A stretch of 64,000 nt of DNA from Breviolum minutum Mf 1.05b.01 (GCA_000507305.1 DF240498.1:59384-123383); one strand, 5' to 3'. Counted from the stretch's first letter, positions 34,054 to 46,599 are shown. Translations and numbers: made by a program. Notes: generated by a model not told the origin, from the sequence alone.

Positions 34054-34168
34054 CTTTTGCCAGTTCCCTACACCTGCGATGCATGAAAACTCGGCACTCT
34101 CGCTAGGAAGTCTGGGTTTCAGGGCCAAGTTCACTGGGAAATGCATGCCCAAAGCCAGGATCTGCCAG
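34054..34168 (-). CDS. Exon, same minus-strand gene
   Basis: Strong acceptor (tttcccctttgctcag) and donor AAAAG|GTAGGT. The product reads WQILALGMHFPVNLALKPRL and SAEFSCIAGVGNWQK. It is the most upstream exon I can place for the 31.8-34.2 kb gene. Confidence 0.55.
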
Positions 34169-34689
34169 CTGAGCAAAGGGGAAAAAAATGAAGAAAAAAG
34201 GCATCGGCGGCTGTCTCTGCAAAAGGTCAGTGAGAAACTATGAGAAACTCGCAGTTGGTCAGACCGTCTCAGATTTCAGCAAAAACCTTGAGAGTTTTTT
34301 TACCCGGTTTCTTGCCTCAATTCTGGGTGATCCTTTTTCGTCCTTCCCCCGGGCACGATGGGATTCCCCACCAAAAATTCCCCACAAAACGTGTGATGGC
34401 GGAAAGGGGATTTGGGCGAATCTCTACGAATTATATCGATATTACATATACTGAAGATACATCACACATGTTTCCATTATCATCATCAAGATATCTGAAA
34501 ACATTCTGCAGAGTCAACAACATGACGTTGAGGGTTCCAAACGTTCGAATTTGGTTTCAAATGGAAAATTGCCCGACATCATGGTCCTCGAGAAACCATG
34601 AACCTCCAATAACAAATCCCTAGCTTTGCAGGATATTTTTTGCCATTTGCAACTCGCATTTGTCCCCATTGGCAAGCACTTGTCACTTG

Positions 34690-36060
34690 CTCAGTTGAAG
34701 TAATGCATTGAAGGTCAGCTTGGGAGGACAATTTTGGGACCTTGCTGGTACAACTTCAACCGTGGCGTCCATGCGATTGGCAAGACTACGGTTGCTCCCA
34801 AGACAGGCAAAAGTACCACTGCATAATGGCTGGCGTCGAACTCGAAGAATATGCCACTGGGTGGCCATCAAATGTCCAATCAACAATCAGACAAGCAAAG
34901 CCTCACAAACACAACACAAAGCTGGATTGCATTCGGAACACTGGTCTCTACCTACGACTTTGCAGCTTCACTGCTTGTCACTGCACAATCTCTTGTACAA
35001 ACGCTTTTGGGACCAATGATTTGAGAAGAGGTCATTCAGCTCTAGTGGAAGTTTTCGCTGCTGCAAGTCCAGAACGCGATCCAACCACTCCCACTAGCAA
35101 TTCTTTGCATAGGTTCATTAAATTTCATTATTCTGAAGATTTTTGTAAGTACTTGGAATTCAGGTCTGTCAGGTGAGGGTAGCCACGTAAGAGCTGCTCC
35201 CCTCCACTCATCGATGGATTATTGGAATGCTCATTCTGGTCTGCCAATAATGTGCCAACACTCCTCTCAAGTTCAGATGCTGCTCAATATTTCAATGGAT
35301 ATGTATCCACGCAGGTTTGGTAGGCTAGCATTTATCTAATTTATCCATTCATTTATTGCACAGGGTTGCATACATACCAATTGGTGCAGGAGTGCTATCG
35401 ATCATTCAGAAGCCTTGCAGGAAAACAATCCAAGCCCACATTCTACTCAGCAACTTTTTCCGGAATGCTGCAAGCTCTGGGTTTAAACAAGTTTTCTTCC
35501 AGCACTTGCCAACTTGCATACAAGTGCTTCAAACAGACTGACTTGAAGTTTTTCGGAAATATTCTAGCAACACGTCTTTCCATACTTTCGCAAGACTTGG
35601 AGTTGCATTGCAAGAACGGCCAAATGTCAGAGGCATCTTTCTGCTCTCTGGTTTTGTGGGTAATAGGCATGTTTCACCCATTCCGCTTGGGCATTGAGAC
35701 ATCATGTCGCACATCATGTCTTCTGATTCTTCTGTATGGCACAAGGCCCTGCTTCAAAAAACCTAACTTGAAATTTCACGAAATGTTGAGCATCTCAACG
35801 AGTCTTTTCCATGTCTCCCCGGTGGTGTTGGTTACTGATGTTCGGTCAAACATGGTTTGTAGCTTTACGACCCAAACCAAAGATATCAACTTCAGAACAT
35901 GTTACCTTTCAAACCAGCCTAGTTTGTGTTGTCGGACAGTTTATAGTAGAAAAAGGATGAGGTTGATTCAGTCCTCCACAAGGTCGTGTTGGGCATCACG
36001 CATCGAAAACACATCCTGAATATTTAACACGGAATCAAAGATGGCAGTGGAAAGTTCAGA
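34690..36060 (+). CDS. Copy 1 of an unknown repeated gene family
   Basis: This block contains one satellite-like monomer (about 34700-34990), then a segment shared with 42530-42870, then a 217-residue open frame (35366-36019) whose first 130 residues (FYSATFSGMLQALGLNKFSS, RLSILSQDLELHCKNGQMSE) recur at 43180-43510. An intron of about 50 bases may lie at 35313-35363. The last 200 bases (35860-36060) recur at 48029-48225. No known domain was recognised. It may be a multicopy gene or an uncharacterised element. Confidence 0.45.
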
Positions 36061-36239
36061 GCTGTGCTATCCGGCAGGTGCCAAAGCTGCTTCGATTTCA
36101 CTATCTCCACAACATGCAAGTTGCCTGATGCAGTTTGATATGTACCATCATGTACCTTGGTCCAAACAATCTTCATGCTGAGAGTCTTTCTGATGTTACC
36201 TTCAGATGAAACTGATGAAACTACTTTGGGTTCAATGCT

Positions 36240-36830
36240 ATCCACAGTCAGAAGTAGCTAATGTTCCTTCCAATTTAGGTTGACATTGTTCTCGGCCCTC
36301 GATAACTCGATTCAAAAGAGGTTTGTGGGCAACAAACCTCGTTCGCAGGGTGAAGGGAGCAGATTTCAGAAGCTTCTTAGGAGAACGTCGTCGGCATGGC
36401 CGGCGTCCTGTCTTTATCCTCGAGATTATTGGACCCAGATCCCATATTGACTCCATGCGGTCGCAGTTCTCACTGGACATGTCAGACACGGACAACACAC
36501 CCCGCCGAGTTGCACTGGGAAGTTGCGAGGAAAACATGGAAAACATCGGAAATGAACTACGCATGTGGGACCTTGGCACACACAACTGCTGAGGGAATGC
36601 AGGCAGGGTTGGTCCAATTGGTCCAATCAGCGAAAGATCTTCAGAAACTGCAGCGGTGTCATTGTGAACTCTGCGAAATTCCACTTCCACCCGAGTATCA
36701 GGCAGCGTCGGGTGCAGAAGACGCTTTTCTTGTCTGATGAAGACGGTTCATACATCTGCAAAAGGGTTCCAAGTGTTGCGCAGTCCTTTGGGTGTAGAGA
36801 CTTGGGCAAATGGGTCAAATGACTGAAACA
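36240..36830 (+). CDS. Coding-like block, frame uncertain
   Basis: Several frames look protein-like: plus-strand DFRSFLGERRRHGRRPVFIL, then LVQSAKDLQKLQRCHCELCE, then LFLSDEDGSYICKRVPSVAQ in different frames, and a 150-residue minus-strand frame (36238-36690). This fits a decayed gene or several exons between the two copies of the repeated family. Confidence 0.3.
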
Positions 36831-37962
36831 GCTTGGAAGAACACTTTCGGGACCTTGCCACTACAACTTCGTCGCTGGCGCGATTGGCAAGACTACGGTG
36901 GTTTTCAAAACAAGCAAAAGCACCACTGCACTGTGGCCAGCGTTGAGCTCAAAAAATATGCCATTGGCAATGAAATGTCAAATCAACAATTCAATCCGAA
37001 AAGCAAAGCCTTTTAACACAAAGCTGGATTGCATTCGGAACACTGGTCGCTACCTACAACTTTGCAGATTCACTTTTTTGCACTGAATACCCAAAGTTGT
37101 ACTGCACTTCTCGTGCAGCCGCCTTTGCTGTGCCAAACAAATAGCACAGCTTGAAAGAATTCTCTGGGGACCTTGCCACTACTATTTCAACAGTGGTGCG
37201 ATTGGCAAGACTAGGGGGGCTCCCAAGTAAAACCATGAAATTTCTTATCAACTACCAGGAAAGCCACATCCTCCCAACACATTTTAGACAATGGTCGCTG
37301 GCAGCTGTCCCAAAGTTGTAATTTTCGCATAGCCACCTTTGTTGTAGAGATCTGGTCTAGCTTGGGAGGACAATTTTGGGACCTTACCAGTACAACTTCA
37401 ACAGTGGCGTCCACGCAATTGGCAAAACTACAGTTGCTCCCAAGACAAACAAAACCACCACTGCATAATGGCTGGCGTCGAACTCCAAAAATATGCCAAT
37501 GACCATGAAATGTCAAATCAACAATCAGAAAAGCAAAGCCTCGGAAGCACAACACAAAGCTGGAGATCCTCCTGGGGAAACCCGTCACTATCTACAACTT
37601 TGCAGCTTCACTTTGTTGCACTGCACAATCTTTATTTAGGATCATTGTAGACCATGGTGCCTGGTAGCTGCCCCAAAGTTGTAGTTGCTGCATAGCCGCC
37701 TTTGTTGTAGAGAATTGCAGAGATCTGGTCTCATGTTAAGAGGACAATTTTAGGACCTTGTCAGTACAAATTGACCAATCTCGTCCACGATCGTCCACGC
37801 AAGACTACCACTGCATAATGGCTGGATACTATCCTTTTTTTGCGATTGACCATGAAACGTCACCATGCTCTATTTATTTTACACATAGTATATGAACAAA
37901 ATATTTGAAGTTCTGTTGGTTACTGAATCATTTTTTGGGCGGTACCTTTTTTTTTTAAACAG

Positions 37963-38113
37963 AAACCGAATTCTGACGTTGGAGACTCCTTTGAAGGAGC
38001 AAAGCGATTCAATGAATAGAGATGCCACCGGAAAAAGGGGGTCAGCTCAGGATCTTGGAGATGAAACTCTTGACGTTGTTTTTGTTAAGAATTCATTGCA
38101 ACAAGACACTTAA
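37963..38113 (+). CDS. Terminal exon inside the satellite array
   Basis: The acceptor ttttttttttaaacag at 37961-37962 is followed by a frame with ETPLKEQSDSMNRDATGKRG and SAQDLGDETLDVVFVKN, stopping at 38113. It stands in a non-repeat insert between monomers. Upstream exons not found. Confidence 0.4.
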
Positions 38114-41084
38114 AGGATTTTGCTAGAAGATTGGCATCCAGATGGCCTATTGGATAGGCCATGGTATCATAGGTTGGACCTGCAACTGTGCCGGTCTAGA
38201 CACATCCAAACAAGGGCCCCCAAAACTTAATGCATATGCCCTCCCCGAAACAAACATATTGGGACATGACGTAAGGATTGATTGGGCGTGGTTACGTGAT
38301 TGCTTATTTGTTTCATCATGTTTATTTCTTTCATTGCCGCCGTTGTTGTAGAGATCTGGTCTAGCTTGGGAGGACAATTTTGGGACCTTGCCAGTACAAC
38401 TTCAACAGTGGCGTCCGCGCAATCGGCAAGACTACGCTTGCTATCAAGACAATCAAACTCCTGCATAATGGCTGGCGTCGAACTCCAAAAATATGCCTTT
38501 GGCCATGAAATGTCAAATCATGGCAACGCAACACAACACAAAGCTGGAGATCCTTGGGGAAACCCGTAGCTATCTACAACTTCTACAACTTTCCAGCTTC
38601 ACTTTTTTGCACTGCACAATCTTTACTTAGGACCGTTTTAGACCGAGGTCGCTGGTAGCTATCCCAAAAGTTGTAATTATCGCATAGCCGCCGTTGTTGT
38701 AGAGATCTTCTGCTCTCAGCTTGGGAGCACAATTTTGGGACCTCGCCAGTACAACTTCAACAGTGGCGTCCACGCAATCGGCAAGACTACGCTTGCTCTC
38801 AAGACAGGCAAAACTGCCACTGCAAAATGGCTGGCGTCGAACTCGAAAAATCTGCCATTGACCGTGAAATGTCAAATCAACAATCAGAAAAAGCAAAGCC
38901 TCGGAAGCACAACAGAAAGCTGGAGATCCTTGGGAAAACCCGTCCCTATCTACAACTTTGCAGCTTCACTTTTTTGCACTGCACATTCTTTACTTAGGAC
39001 CGTTTCAGACCATGGTCGCTGGTAGCAGTTGTAATTGTGGCATAGCCGCCTTTGTTGCAGAGCTCTGGTCTCAGATTGGGAGAACAGCTTCGGGACCTTC
39101 CCAGTAAAACTTCAACAGTGGGGTCCACGCAATCGGCAAGACTACGCTTGCTATCAAGACAATCAAACTCCTGCATAATGGCTGGCGTCGAACTCCAAAA
39201 ATATGCCTTTGGCCATGAAATGTCAAATCATGGCAACGCAACACAACACAAAGCTGGAGATCCTTGGGGAAACCCGTAGCTATCTACAACTTCTACAACT
39301 TTCCAGCTTCACTTTTTTGCACTGCACAATCTTTACTTAGGACCGTTTTAGACCGAGGTCGCTGGTAGCTATCCCAAAAGTTGTAATTATCGCATAGCCG
39401 CCGTTGTTGTAGAGATCTTCTGCTCTCAGCTTGGGAGCACAATTTTGGGACCTCGCCAGTACAACTTCAACAGTGGCGTCCACGCAATCGGCAAGACTAC
39501 GCTTGCTCTCAAGACAGGCAAAACTGCCACTGCAAAATGGCTGGCGTCGAACTCGAAAAATCTGCCATTGACCGTGAAATGTCAAATCAACAATCAGAAA
39601 AAGTAAAGCCTCGGAAGCACAACACAAAGCTGGAGATCCTTGGGAAAACCCGTCCCTATCTACAACTTTGCAGCTTCACTTTTTTGCACTGCACATTCTT
39701 TACTCAGGACCGTTTCAGACCATGGTCGCTGGTAGCAGTTGTAGTTGTGGCATAGCCGCCTTTGTTGCAGAGCTCTGGTACTCAGATTGGGAGAACAGAT
39801 TCGGGACCTTGCCAGTCCAACTTCAAGACAAACAAAACTACCAATGCCTAGACTTCCAGAGACTTCTGACAAAGACGGTTTATTAGGGAAGACGGTTTAT
39901 TTTCCCTTGTTGTGTGCACCAAAAATTGATAGCTTTAGTCACCTTTTTCCAGTTCAAATATGCGCTTCCAAAGTTTGGAGCGTAATTTAGGGGTTTTTGA
40001 GGAGCAAAAAACAGCCGTTCCACGGAAATAAGCGATTCCGTTGGGATGTGAGCGTATGAAACATCTGAGAGTTTGACTTGAAGGGGCGTGTTCGGAAGGG
40101 ACAATAAAGGGGGCAAGACTACGATTGCTCCCAAGACAGGCAAAACTACCACTGCATAATGGCTGGCGTCGAACTCCAAAAATATGCCATTTGCCATGAA
40201 ATGTCAAATCAAGTCAACGCAACAAGACAAAAAGCTGGAGATCCTTTGGGAAACCCGCCCCTATCTACAACTTTGCAGCTTCACTTTTTTGCACTGCACA
40301 ATCTTTAATTGGAACAACTTAGGACTGTTTTAGACCATGTTTGCTGGTAGCTGTCCCAAAGTTGTACAGTAATTGTCGCGTAGCCGCCTTTGTAGAGATT
40401 CTGGTCTCAGCTTGGGAGGACATTGCCAGTACAACTTCAACAGTGGCGTCCACGCAATCGGCAAGACTACTGCTCCCAAGACAAGAAAAACTAACGCTGC
40501 ATTATTGCTGGCGTCGAACTCGAAAATCTGCCATTGACCATGAAATGTCAAATCAACAATCAGAAAAAGCAAAGCCTCGGAAGCACAACACAAAGCTGGA
40601 GATCCTTGAGAAAACCCGTCCCTATCTACAACTTTGCAGCTTCACTTTTTTGCACTGCACATTCTTTACTTAGCACCCTTTTAGACCATGGTCGCTGGTA
40701 GCTGTCGCTAAGTTGTAATTGTCGCGTAGCCGCCTTTGTAGAGATCTGGTCTCAGCTTGGGAGGACAATTTTGGGACCTTGCCAGTACAACTTCAACAGT
40801 GGCATCCACGCGATTGGCACCACTACGGTTGCTTTTGAGACAAGAAAAACTAACGCTGCATAATGGCTGGCCTCGAACTCGAAAAATATTCCTTTGGCCA
40901 TGAAATGTCAAATCAAAACAATGCAATACCGGCAATACAACACAAAGCTGAAGATCCTTGGCGAAACCCGCCGCTATCTACAACTTCTACAACTTTGCAG
41001 CTTCACTTTTTTGCACTGCACAATTTTTACTTAGGACCGTTTTAGACCGAGGTCGCTGGTAGCTATCCCAAAAGTTGTAATTAT

Positions 41085-41497
41085 NNNNNNNNNNNNNNNN
41101 NNNNNNNNNNNNNNNNNNNNNNNNNNNNNNNNNNNNNNNNNNNNNNNNNNNNNNNNNNNNNNNNNNNNNNNNNNNNNNNNNNNNNNNNNNNNNNNNNNNN
41201 NNNNNNNNNNNNNNNNNNNNNNNNNNNNNNNNNNNNNNNNNNNNNNNNNNNNNNNNNNNNNNNNNNNNNNNNNNNNNNNNNNNNNNNNNNNNNNNNNNNN
41301 NNNNNNNNNNNNNNNNNNNNNNNNNNNNNNNNNNNNNNNNNNNNNNNNNNNNNNNNNNNNNNNNNNNNNNNNNNNNNNNNNNNNNNNNNNNNNNNNNNNN
41401 NNNNNNNNNNNNNNNNNNNNNNNNNNNNNNNNNNNNNNNNNNNNNNNNNNNNNNNNNNNNNNNNNNNNNNNNNNNNNNNNNNNNNNNNNNNNNNNNN
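41085..41497. other. Assembly gap (413 N)
   Basis: It lies within the 355-bp satellite array. Size is close to one monomer, but the true content is unknown. Confidence 0.99.
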
Positions 41498-42039
41498 TCC
41501 ACGCGATTGGCAAGACTATGGTTGCTCCCAACACAAACAAAACTACCACTGCATAATGGCTGGCGCCGAACTTGAAAAATATGCCATTGGCCGTGAAATG
41601 TCAAATCAACAATCAGAAAAACAAAGCCTCGAAACACAACACAAAGCTGGAGATCCTTGAAGAAACCCGCCGCTATCTACAACTTTGCAGCTTCACTTTT
41701 TTGCACTGCACAATCTTTACTTAGGACCGTTTCAGACCATGGTCGCTGGTAGCTGTCCCTAAGTTGTAATTGTCGCATGGCCGCCTTTGTTGTAGAGATC
41801 TGGTTTCAGCTTGGGAGGACAATTTTGGGACCTTGCCATTACAACTTCAACAGTGGCGTCCATGCAATCGACAAGACTACTGCTCCCAAGACAGGCAAAA
41901 CTGCCACTGCAAAATGGCTGGCGTCGAACTCGAAAAATCTGCCATTGACCGTGAAATGTCAAATCAACAATCAGAAAAGCAAAGCCTCGGAAGCACACCA
42001 CAAAGCTGGAAACCCTCTGGGAAACCGGAAAAAACTGCG

Positions 42040-42565
42040 ATGCAAAGCGTGATGTTGGTCCAACTTGGAGTCAGTCAGGCTCCAAGAAATCCTATTGTTG
42101 CCAAGCGCTCTGGTGCCAAGGTCCCAGAAAGGCAAGACACAGAAACTGTTCGCCTTATCGTGCACGGCAAGTACGCTGGAGAGTGTTTGTCTTCACATCT
42201 TGCTGATTCTTTCCTCAAGCAAATTTGGCCTTCTGGAAACTTTGCTTCTTGGAAAACTGAAAAAAGCAAAACCAATGAGGTGGTGGCGCTCACTAGCTAT
42301 GTCACGGGCAGCAAAAGCGGTGGTCGAGGCTCTTTTGCAGAAGTCCGGTACTACCCCTTTGTTTGTAGCACGTTTTGCCAAAGACAGGATCAATGATGAG
42401 AAACTTCATCCATTTTGGGTCCCCAGAGTGGATGGCACTTCTGACTATGAATATCTCCAAATGGCAAGGAAAGCTTTGACTGAAAGCAAGTGCCCTACTA
42501 CGACTTTGCAGCTTCACTGCTTGTCACTGCACAATCTCTTCTACAACCGCTCTTGGGAACAATGA
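42040..42565 (+). CDS. Coding block after the array
   Basis: The first part reads MLVQLGVSQAPRNPIVAKRS and IVHGKYAGECLSSHLADSFL. A second part in another frame reads ARFAKDRINDEKLHPFWVPR and DYEYLQMARKALTE, ending at a stop near 42565. Either a short intron or a frameshift lies near 42290-42330. The last 85 bases match the end of each satellite monomer, so the monomer seems to derive from, or to have captured, the 3' part of this gene. No known family recognised. Confidence 0.4.
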
Positions 42566-43540
42566 TTTGAGAAGAGGTCATTCAGCTCTAGTGGAAGTTT
42601 TCGCTGCTACCAGTCCAGAACGCGATCCAACCACTCCCACTAGCAATTCTTTACATAATTTCATTCGATTGCATTATTCTAAAGCTTTTTGAGAGTACTT
42701 GGACTTCATGAAGCGTCTTCATGATGGGTCTGTCAGGTGAGGGCAACCGCATAAGGGCTGCTCCGCTCCGCTCATCGTTGGATTGTTGGAATGCTCTTTC
42801 TTGTCTGCCAACACTACTGATCTCAAGTTCAGATGCTGCTCAATATTTCAATGGCTATGTATCCAAGGAAATGAAGGTGGCAGCAAGAATTTCAGAATGT
42901 TTTTTTAGGTCCATGCAAAGCAGGACCTAATGTTGTCCTTTGGTTTGGTTTGTTGCAAACTAATAAGTTGAGAAGATTCACCCAACTTTAGGTAGGGAGT
43001 CTTTGCATGGCAACCTTGCAAATTGCCTTTCCAGGAGCAGAGGAAATGGACCGTGTCTTTGGCATCATGGCAGGTTGCAAAAGCTCCTCCACCACAGGAA
43101 CAAAAATCACAGGGACTTTGAGCCGACAAAGCTGACAAAGCATTTTCAAGTTCAGTTCATCAACTCCTATTCCAAGCCATTCAAAGATCTTCTACTGGAA
43201 AACAATGCAAGCCCACATTCTACTCAGCAACTTTTTCCGGGGTGCTGCAAGCTCCGGGTTTAAACAGGTTTTCTTCAAGCACTTGCCAACTTGCATAGAA
43301 GTGCTTCAAACGGACTGACCTGAAGTTTTTCAGAAACATCTTTGCCAATTTAGCAAAACGTCTTTCCATACTTTCGCAAGACTTGGAGTTGCATTGCAAG
43401 AACGGCCAAATGTCAGAGGCATCTTTCTGCTCTCTGGTTTTGTTGGTACTAGGCATGTTTCACCTATACCGCTTGGGCACTGAGACACCACGTCGCACAC
43501 CATGTCTTTTGATTTTTCTGTACAAGTTCTGAGCCATTTG
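42566..43540 (+). pseudogene. Copy 2 of the repeated gene family, interrupted
   Basis: 42566-42870 matches 34990-35310, with the frame GLSGEGNRIRAAPLRSSLDC and DAAQYFNGYVSKEMKVAARI. 43180-43510 matches 35415-35745; here the FYSATFSG frame carries an in-frame stop that copy 1 lacks. Between them lies a stretch with no partner in copy 1 (42900-43150). It appears to be a decayed paralogue. Confidence 0.45.
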
Positions 43541-44226
43541 CCAGGATGTGTCAAGGTCTTTCTGAGGAATCAAATCATTTCGATTTCTGCCAAAATCAGC
43601 TCCATGAAATGTCAACTCTGTCAACTCCTATCAAATTCCTGGATCTCTTAACTTCGCGTTTCACAACGCCGCGCTTCTGCTTGGCTCCTGGTGGGAAGTG
43701 ATGAAAATATGACATTTTCCCCAAACGGAGGACATTTTCTGATGATTCCAATCCGGTCATGTTCATTCATTTTCCATCCGTATTTTGTCCCAAGAAACAG
43801 CTCTGGAGCTCACAGTAGAGGTGAAAGATGAAACGTGAGTATTAAAAAACCCAACTGAACGTTCACGAAATGTTCAATGAACATTGAACATTTAATCCTG
43901 AGCACGCAACCGCACAAGAAAAAAATAAAACATCATACACACTTTACACTGGCAATGGCATGCTGGCGAGGACCATGTTACAAGCTATTCTGACAGCCAA
44001 AACAAATGCCTGGAAAAAAAAAACAAGACATCTTTGTAACATCGGGCATAGATCAAAATCTATCAATTATCTTACATCTTAATCGCAAGGGATAGGAAAC
44101 CCGGAAACCCGAACCTTGGCCGTTGCACAAAGGTCTTGACCTTAGATTCCGAAATCTTCGACGAAAAAAAACTCTTTGAGAAAAAAAGGCCAAACTTTCC
44201 AACGGTTTGGACCTTGTGATTTTCAC

Positions 44227-44336
44227 TTTGTCCAACTTGCAAGGGCTTTGCCCCAAAACATCAGGGGATCTGTCCACTTTCCTCCCCAACGCTTCACCCA
44301 AGAAACCGATGCTTCTTCTGCTGAGGCTGGACGGGC
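44227..44336 (-). CDS. Trp-rich exon
   Basis: Acceptor caaaaattccag; donor CAAA|GTGAAA. The frame reads ARPASAEEASVSWVKRWGGK and WTDPLMFWGKALASWTK. Two longer frames overlap it but are less protein-like. Function unknown. Confidence 0.5.
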
Positions 44337-44339
44337 CTG

Positions 44340-46130
44340 GAATTTTTGGATCCAAAGTCAGAGTTGCGCCATTCAGAAAGGGATTCAATTTTTTGGGCTT
44401 TCATTACCAGGTTGGTTGCAAACAAATCTCAAAATGAAAAATTGAATGTAGGCAGATTTGATCAAAAACAATTTTCACAAGGATGTTTTCACTTTTTTGG
44501 ACTAGATACTTTCAGGAAACATAGTTTCCGCCATTCCCTATACTGCTATATACTGCTCAATGAGTTTGATACCCACATCAATGGATTGCAAGGCCAAATT
44601 GCACAGGCCAATTTCTTCCCCATATTATTCCGAAATGGCCTCAAAAATTGCAGAGTACAATGAGGAAAACACAAGTGCTGAAAAATGAACCACTGACTGC
44701 GCTGTAAGTCGTGGTTGTTGCCACATGTTGCCACCTTGAATACTGCTGATATGCTGTCAACCAGGCCTCACGCAGCAAAGCCTTGGAACGCCAGTTCTCA
44801 TGCTGTTGCTTTCGTAAGGCCTCCTGGCATAAACATGAGTATGGACATCATCCCATCCTTATCCTGAAAAACTGTGGCACTGTGTCATTGTCCAATGCAC
44901 TTGATGATCTTTCACATCGGCTCACATCTTGGAAGGTTTGCACAGCCCTGGTCACCCCTTACCCTGCCTCCTTTGTTTTAGGTGCAGCAGATGCACCTGT
45001 ACAGCCCACGAAAGCCCTCACAACTTAGTGCTACACTCCAGCTATAGCTGGAAAATGCTGGGAAACTAGACCACACTTGGCCCGAAAGTGCAGCAATGCA
45101 ATGCATAGCATGTTTTTTGGGTTCCAACGTTGGGCGAAGGTGAGTATTGTAAACGGCCGCGTCATGCCAACCTCATATCATTCATATTCATACGTTTTGA
45201 TGACGAGATGTAGTGAAACTTTGTCAAAATGTTCTACCAAAATCCCAGCATGCGAATTCATCTTCACATACGAACTATCTGCTATCAGTAAATTCTAACG
45301 TGGTCCACATGATCAGGCACTACAAGCTACTATTGCTACTTGGTACGTACGACTAGCTATGAAGTATATATTACTGTATACCATAATTACGCAATATTAC
45401 GTGCTATCACATACTACTACCTTCTACTACTTGACCTACTTAGCGCATACTACGTACTCCTACATACTACCACGTAGTAGCGCATACCGCTCCGCACTAC
45501 CACGTAGATTCACCAAAGCACCAACAACCTACTCAGATTCAAAGGAGCTTATACATAGATTCAGCATGATTCTGCACATCCATGGGAAGCAAAACGCAAT
45601 AATAGGCAATTTCTGGGTAACACAACACAATAGGCCGGTCGCTTCTTGAACGCGCCCTTTTAGTCTGCAAATTGTGCATTTATTGTCTGCATGTAAGTAT
45701 TGCGTTTTTACTTTGGTTAGCCTATACGTATGTATATATATGTATATAGGTATACGGCAATTACGTCGTCTTATTGTGTTTTGCATTGCAAGGCTCCGGG
45801 GAATCCGCGAAATTCGGTCTTGGAGAAATATGTAGGTTCACTACGAGTTCCGGCGTTTTTCAACCTGCGAAATTTTGCCTTTCGCTACAGTTCGAGCTAT
45901 CGACCAGCCCTGCATGTGAAGCGATACGTATTGAATTGCCGTGGCATTTCGCATCTGCAGCAATACGTCTGAAACGTCCTATGTTCCCAAAAAAAAAAGC
46001 CTTCGCCGAGAAAAAGAGGTGCACAGCTCCAACCAAACTTGGGGGTAAATGGCATCACCAACTTTGAAGCTGTTGCCCAACCTCCCTCACTTGCGCTCTT
46101 TGCCAGAAACCTGACAAAAGCTGCGAATTG
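44340..46130. other. No convincing gene; TAC-rich patch at 45350-45510
   Basis: Frames are short and unremarkable. 45350-45510 is enriched in TACTAC/TACGTA words. The remainder is ordinary. Confidence 0.4.
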
Positions 46131-46149
46131 ATGGCGAGAAGCAAAAAAA

Positions 46150-46302
46150 CTCAACAGAGATGGAAGTTGGGTGCAAATATCTTCTAGCAAAGATGCAATC
46201 GTGCCATGGATTCCAAACTATCAAGCCATGGCCAAAACGATTTCAGTGTCAAGTGCAATGGAGCAAGTGCCTCCGGCGGCTTAGTTTTGAAGATGCCAAC
46301 AA
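46150..46302 (+). CDS. Weak candidate exon
   Basis: A frame with RFQCQVQWSKCLRRLSFEDA ends at AACAAG|GTAATC, a fair phase-0 donor. The start is unknown. Confidence 0.3.
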
Positions 46303-46373
46303 GGTAATCATACCACTGCTCTGTCATAAGACTTACCTCGTGTTGTTGAAAAAGTAAAATCAGTCACATCATC

Positions 46374-46419
46374 AACATTATCCTCATCCTCATCCTCATC
46401 CTCATCCTCATCCTCATCC

Positions 46420-46455
<36 letters not shown>

Positions 46456-46467
46456 CCATCATCATCC
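46374..46467. repeat. (CTCATC)n (ATC)n microsatellite
   Basis: Hexamer run followed by a triplet run. Poly-Asp/Glu and poly-Met ORFs on the minus strand are artefacts. Confidence 0.95.
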
Positions 46468-46599
46468 AACCTCCCTTTTTTCCCTTCAATCCACGTCCAT
46501 GTTGGCACCTTCGAGTGCGTGCATCTGCACAAGAGCTGCCACCCACCAAGGCACGACGTAACTCGGCGATTGTTCAAGCATGTTGCAGTGTTTTTGGTC

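Larger units (their letters stand above)
36830..42020. repeat. Satellite array, monomer about 355 bp, about 13 copies
   Basis: Each monomer has the anchors GGACCTTGCCAGTACAACTT, GGCTGGCGTCGAACTC, CATGAAATGTCAAATCAA and CTACAACTTTGCAGCTTCAC. The GGCTGGCGTCGAA anchor lies near 36930, 37469, 37821, 38469, 38827, 39179, 39538, 40159, 40507, 40863, 41556 and 41912, with at least one more in the N gap. Normal spacing is 348-359; three wider steps hold non-repeat inserts (one with the exon at 37963). The copies at 38461-39170 and 39171-39880 are nearly identical over 710 bases, a dimeric higher-order unit. Monomers vary elsewhere by several percent or more. Confidence 0.85.

Noticed and set aside
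38735-39025. P-loop-like GKTT in satellite frames (GVHAIGKTTLALKTGKTATA)
   Set aside because: The motif is a by-product of the satellite monomer, changes frame between monomers and lacks the rest of an NTPase.
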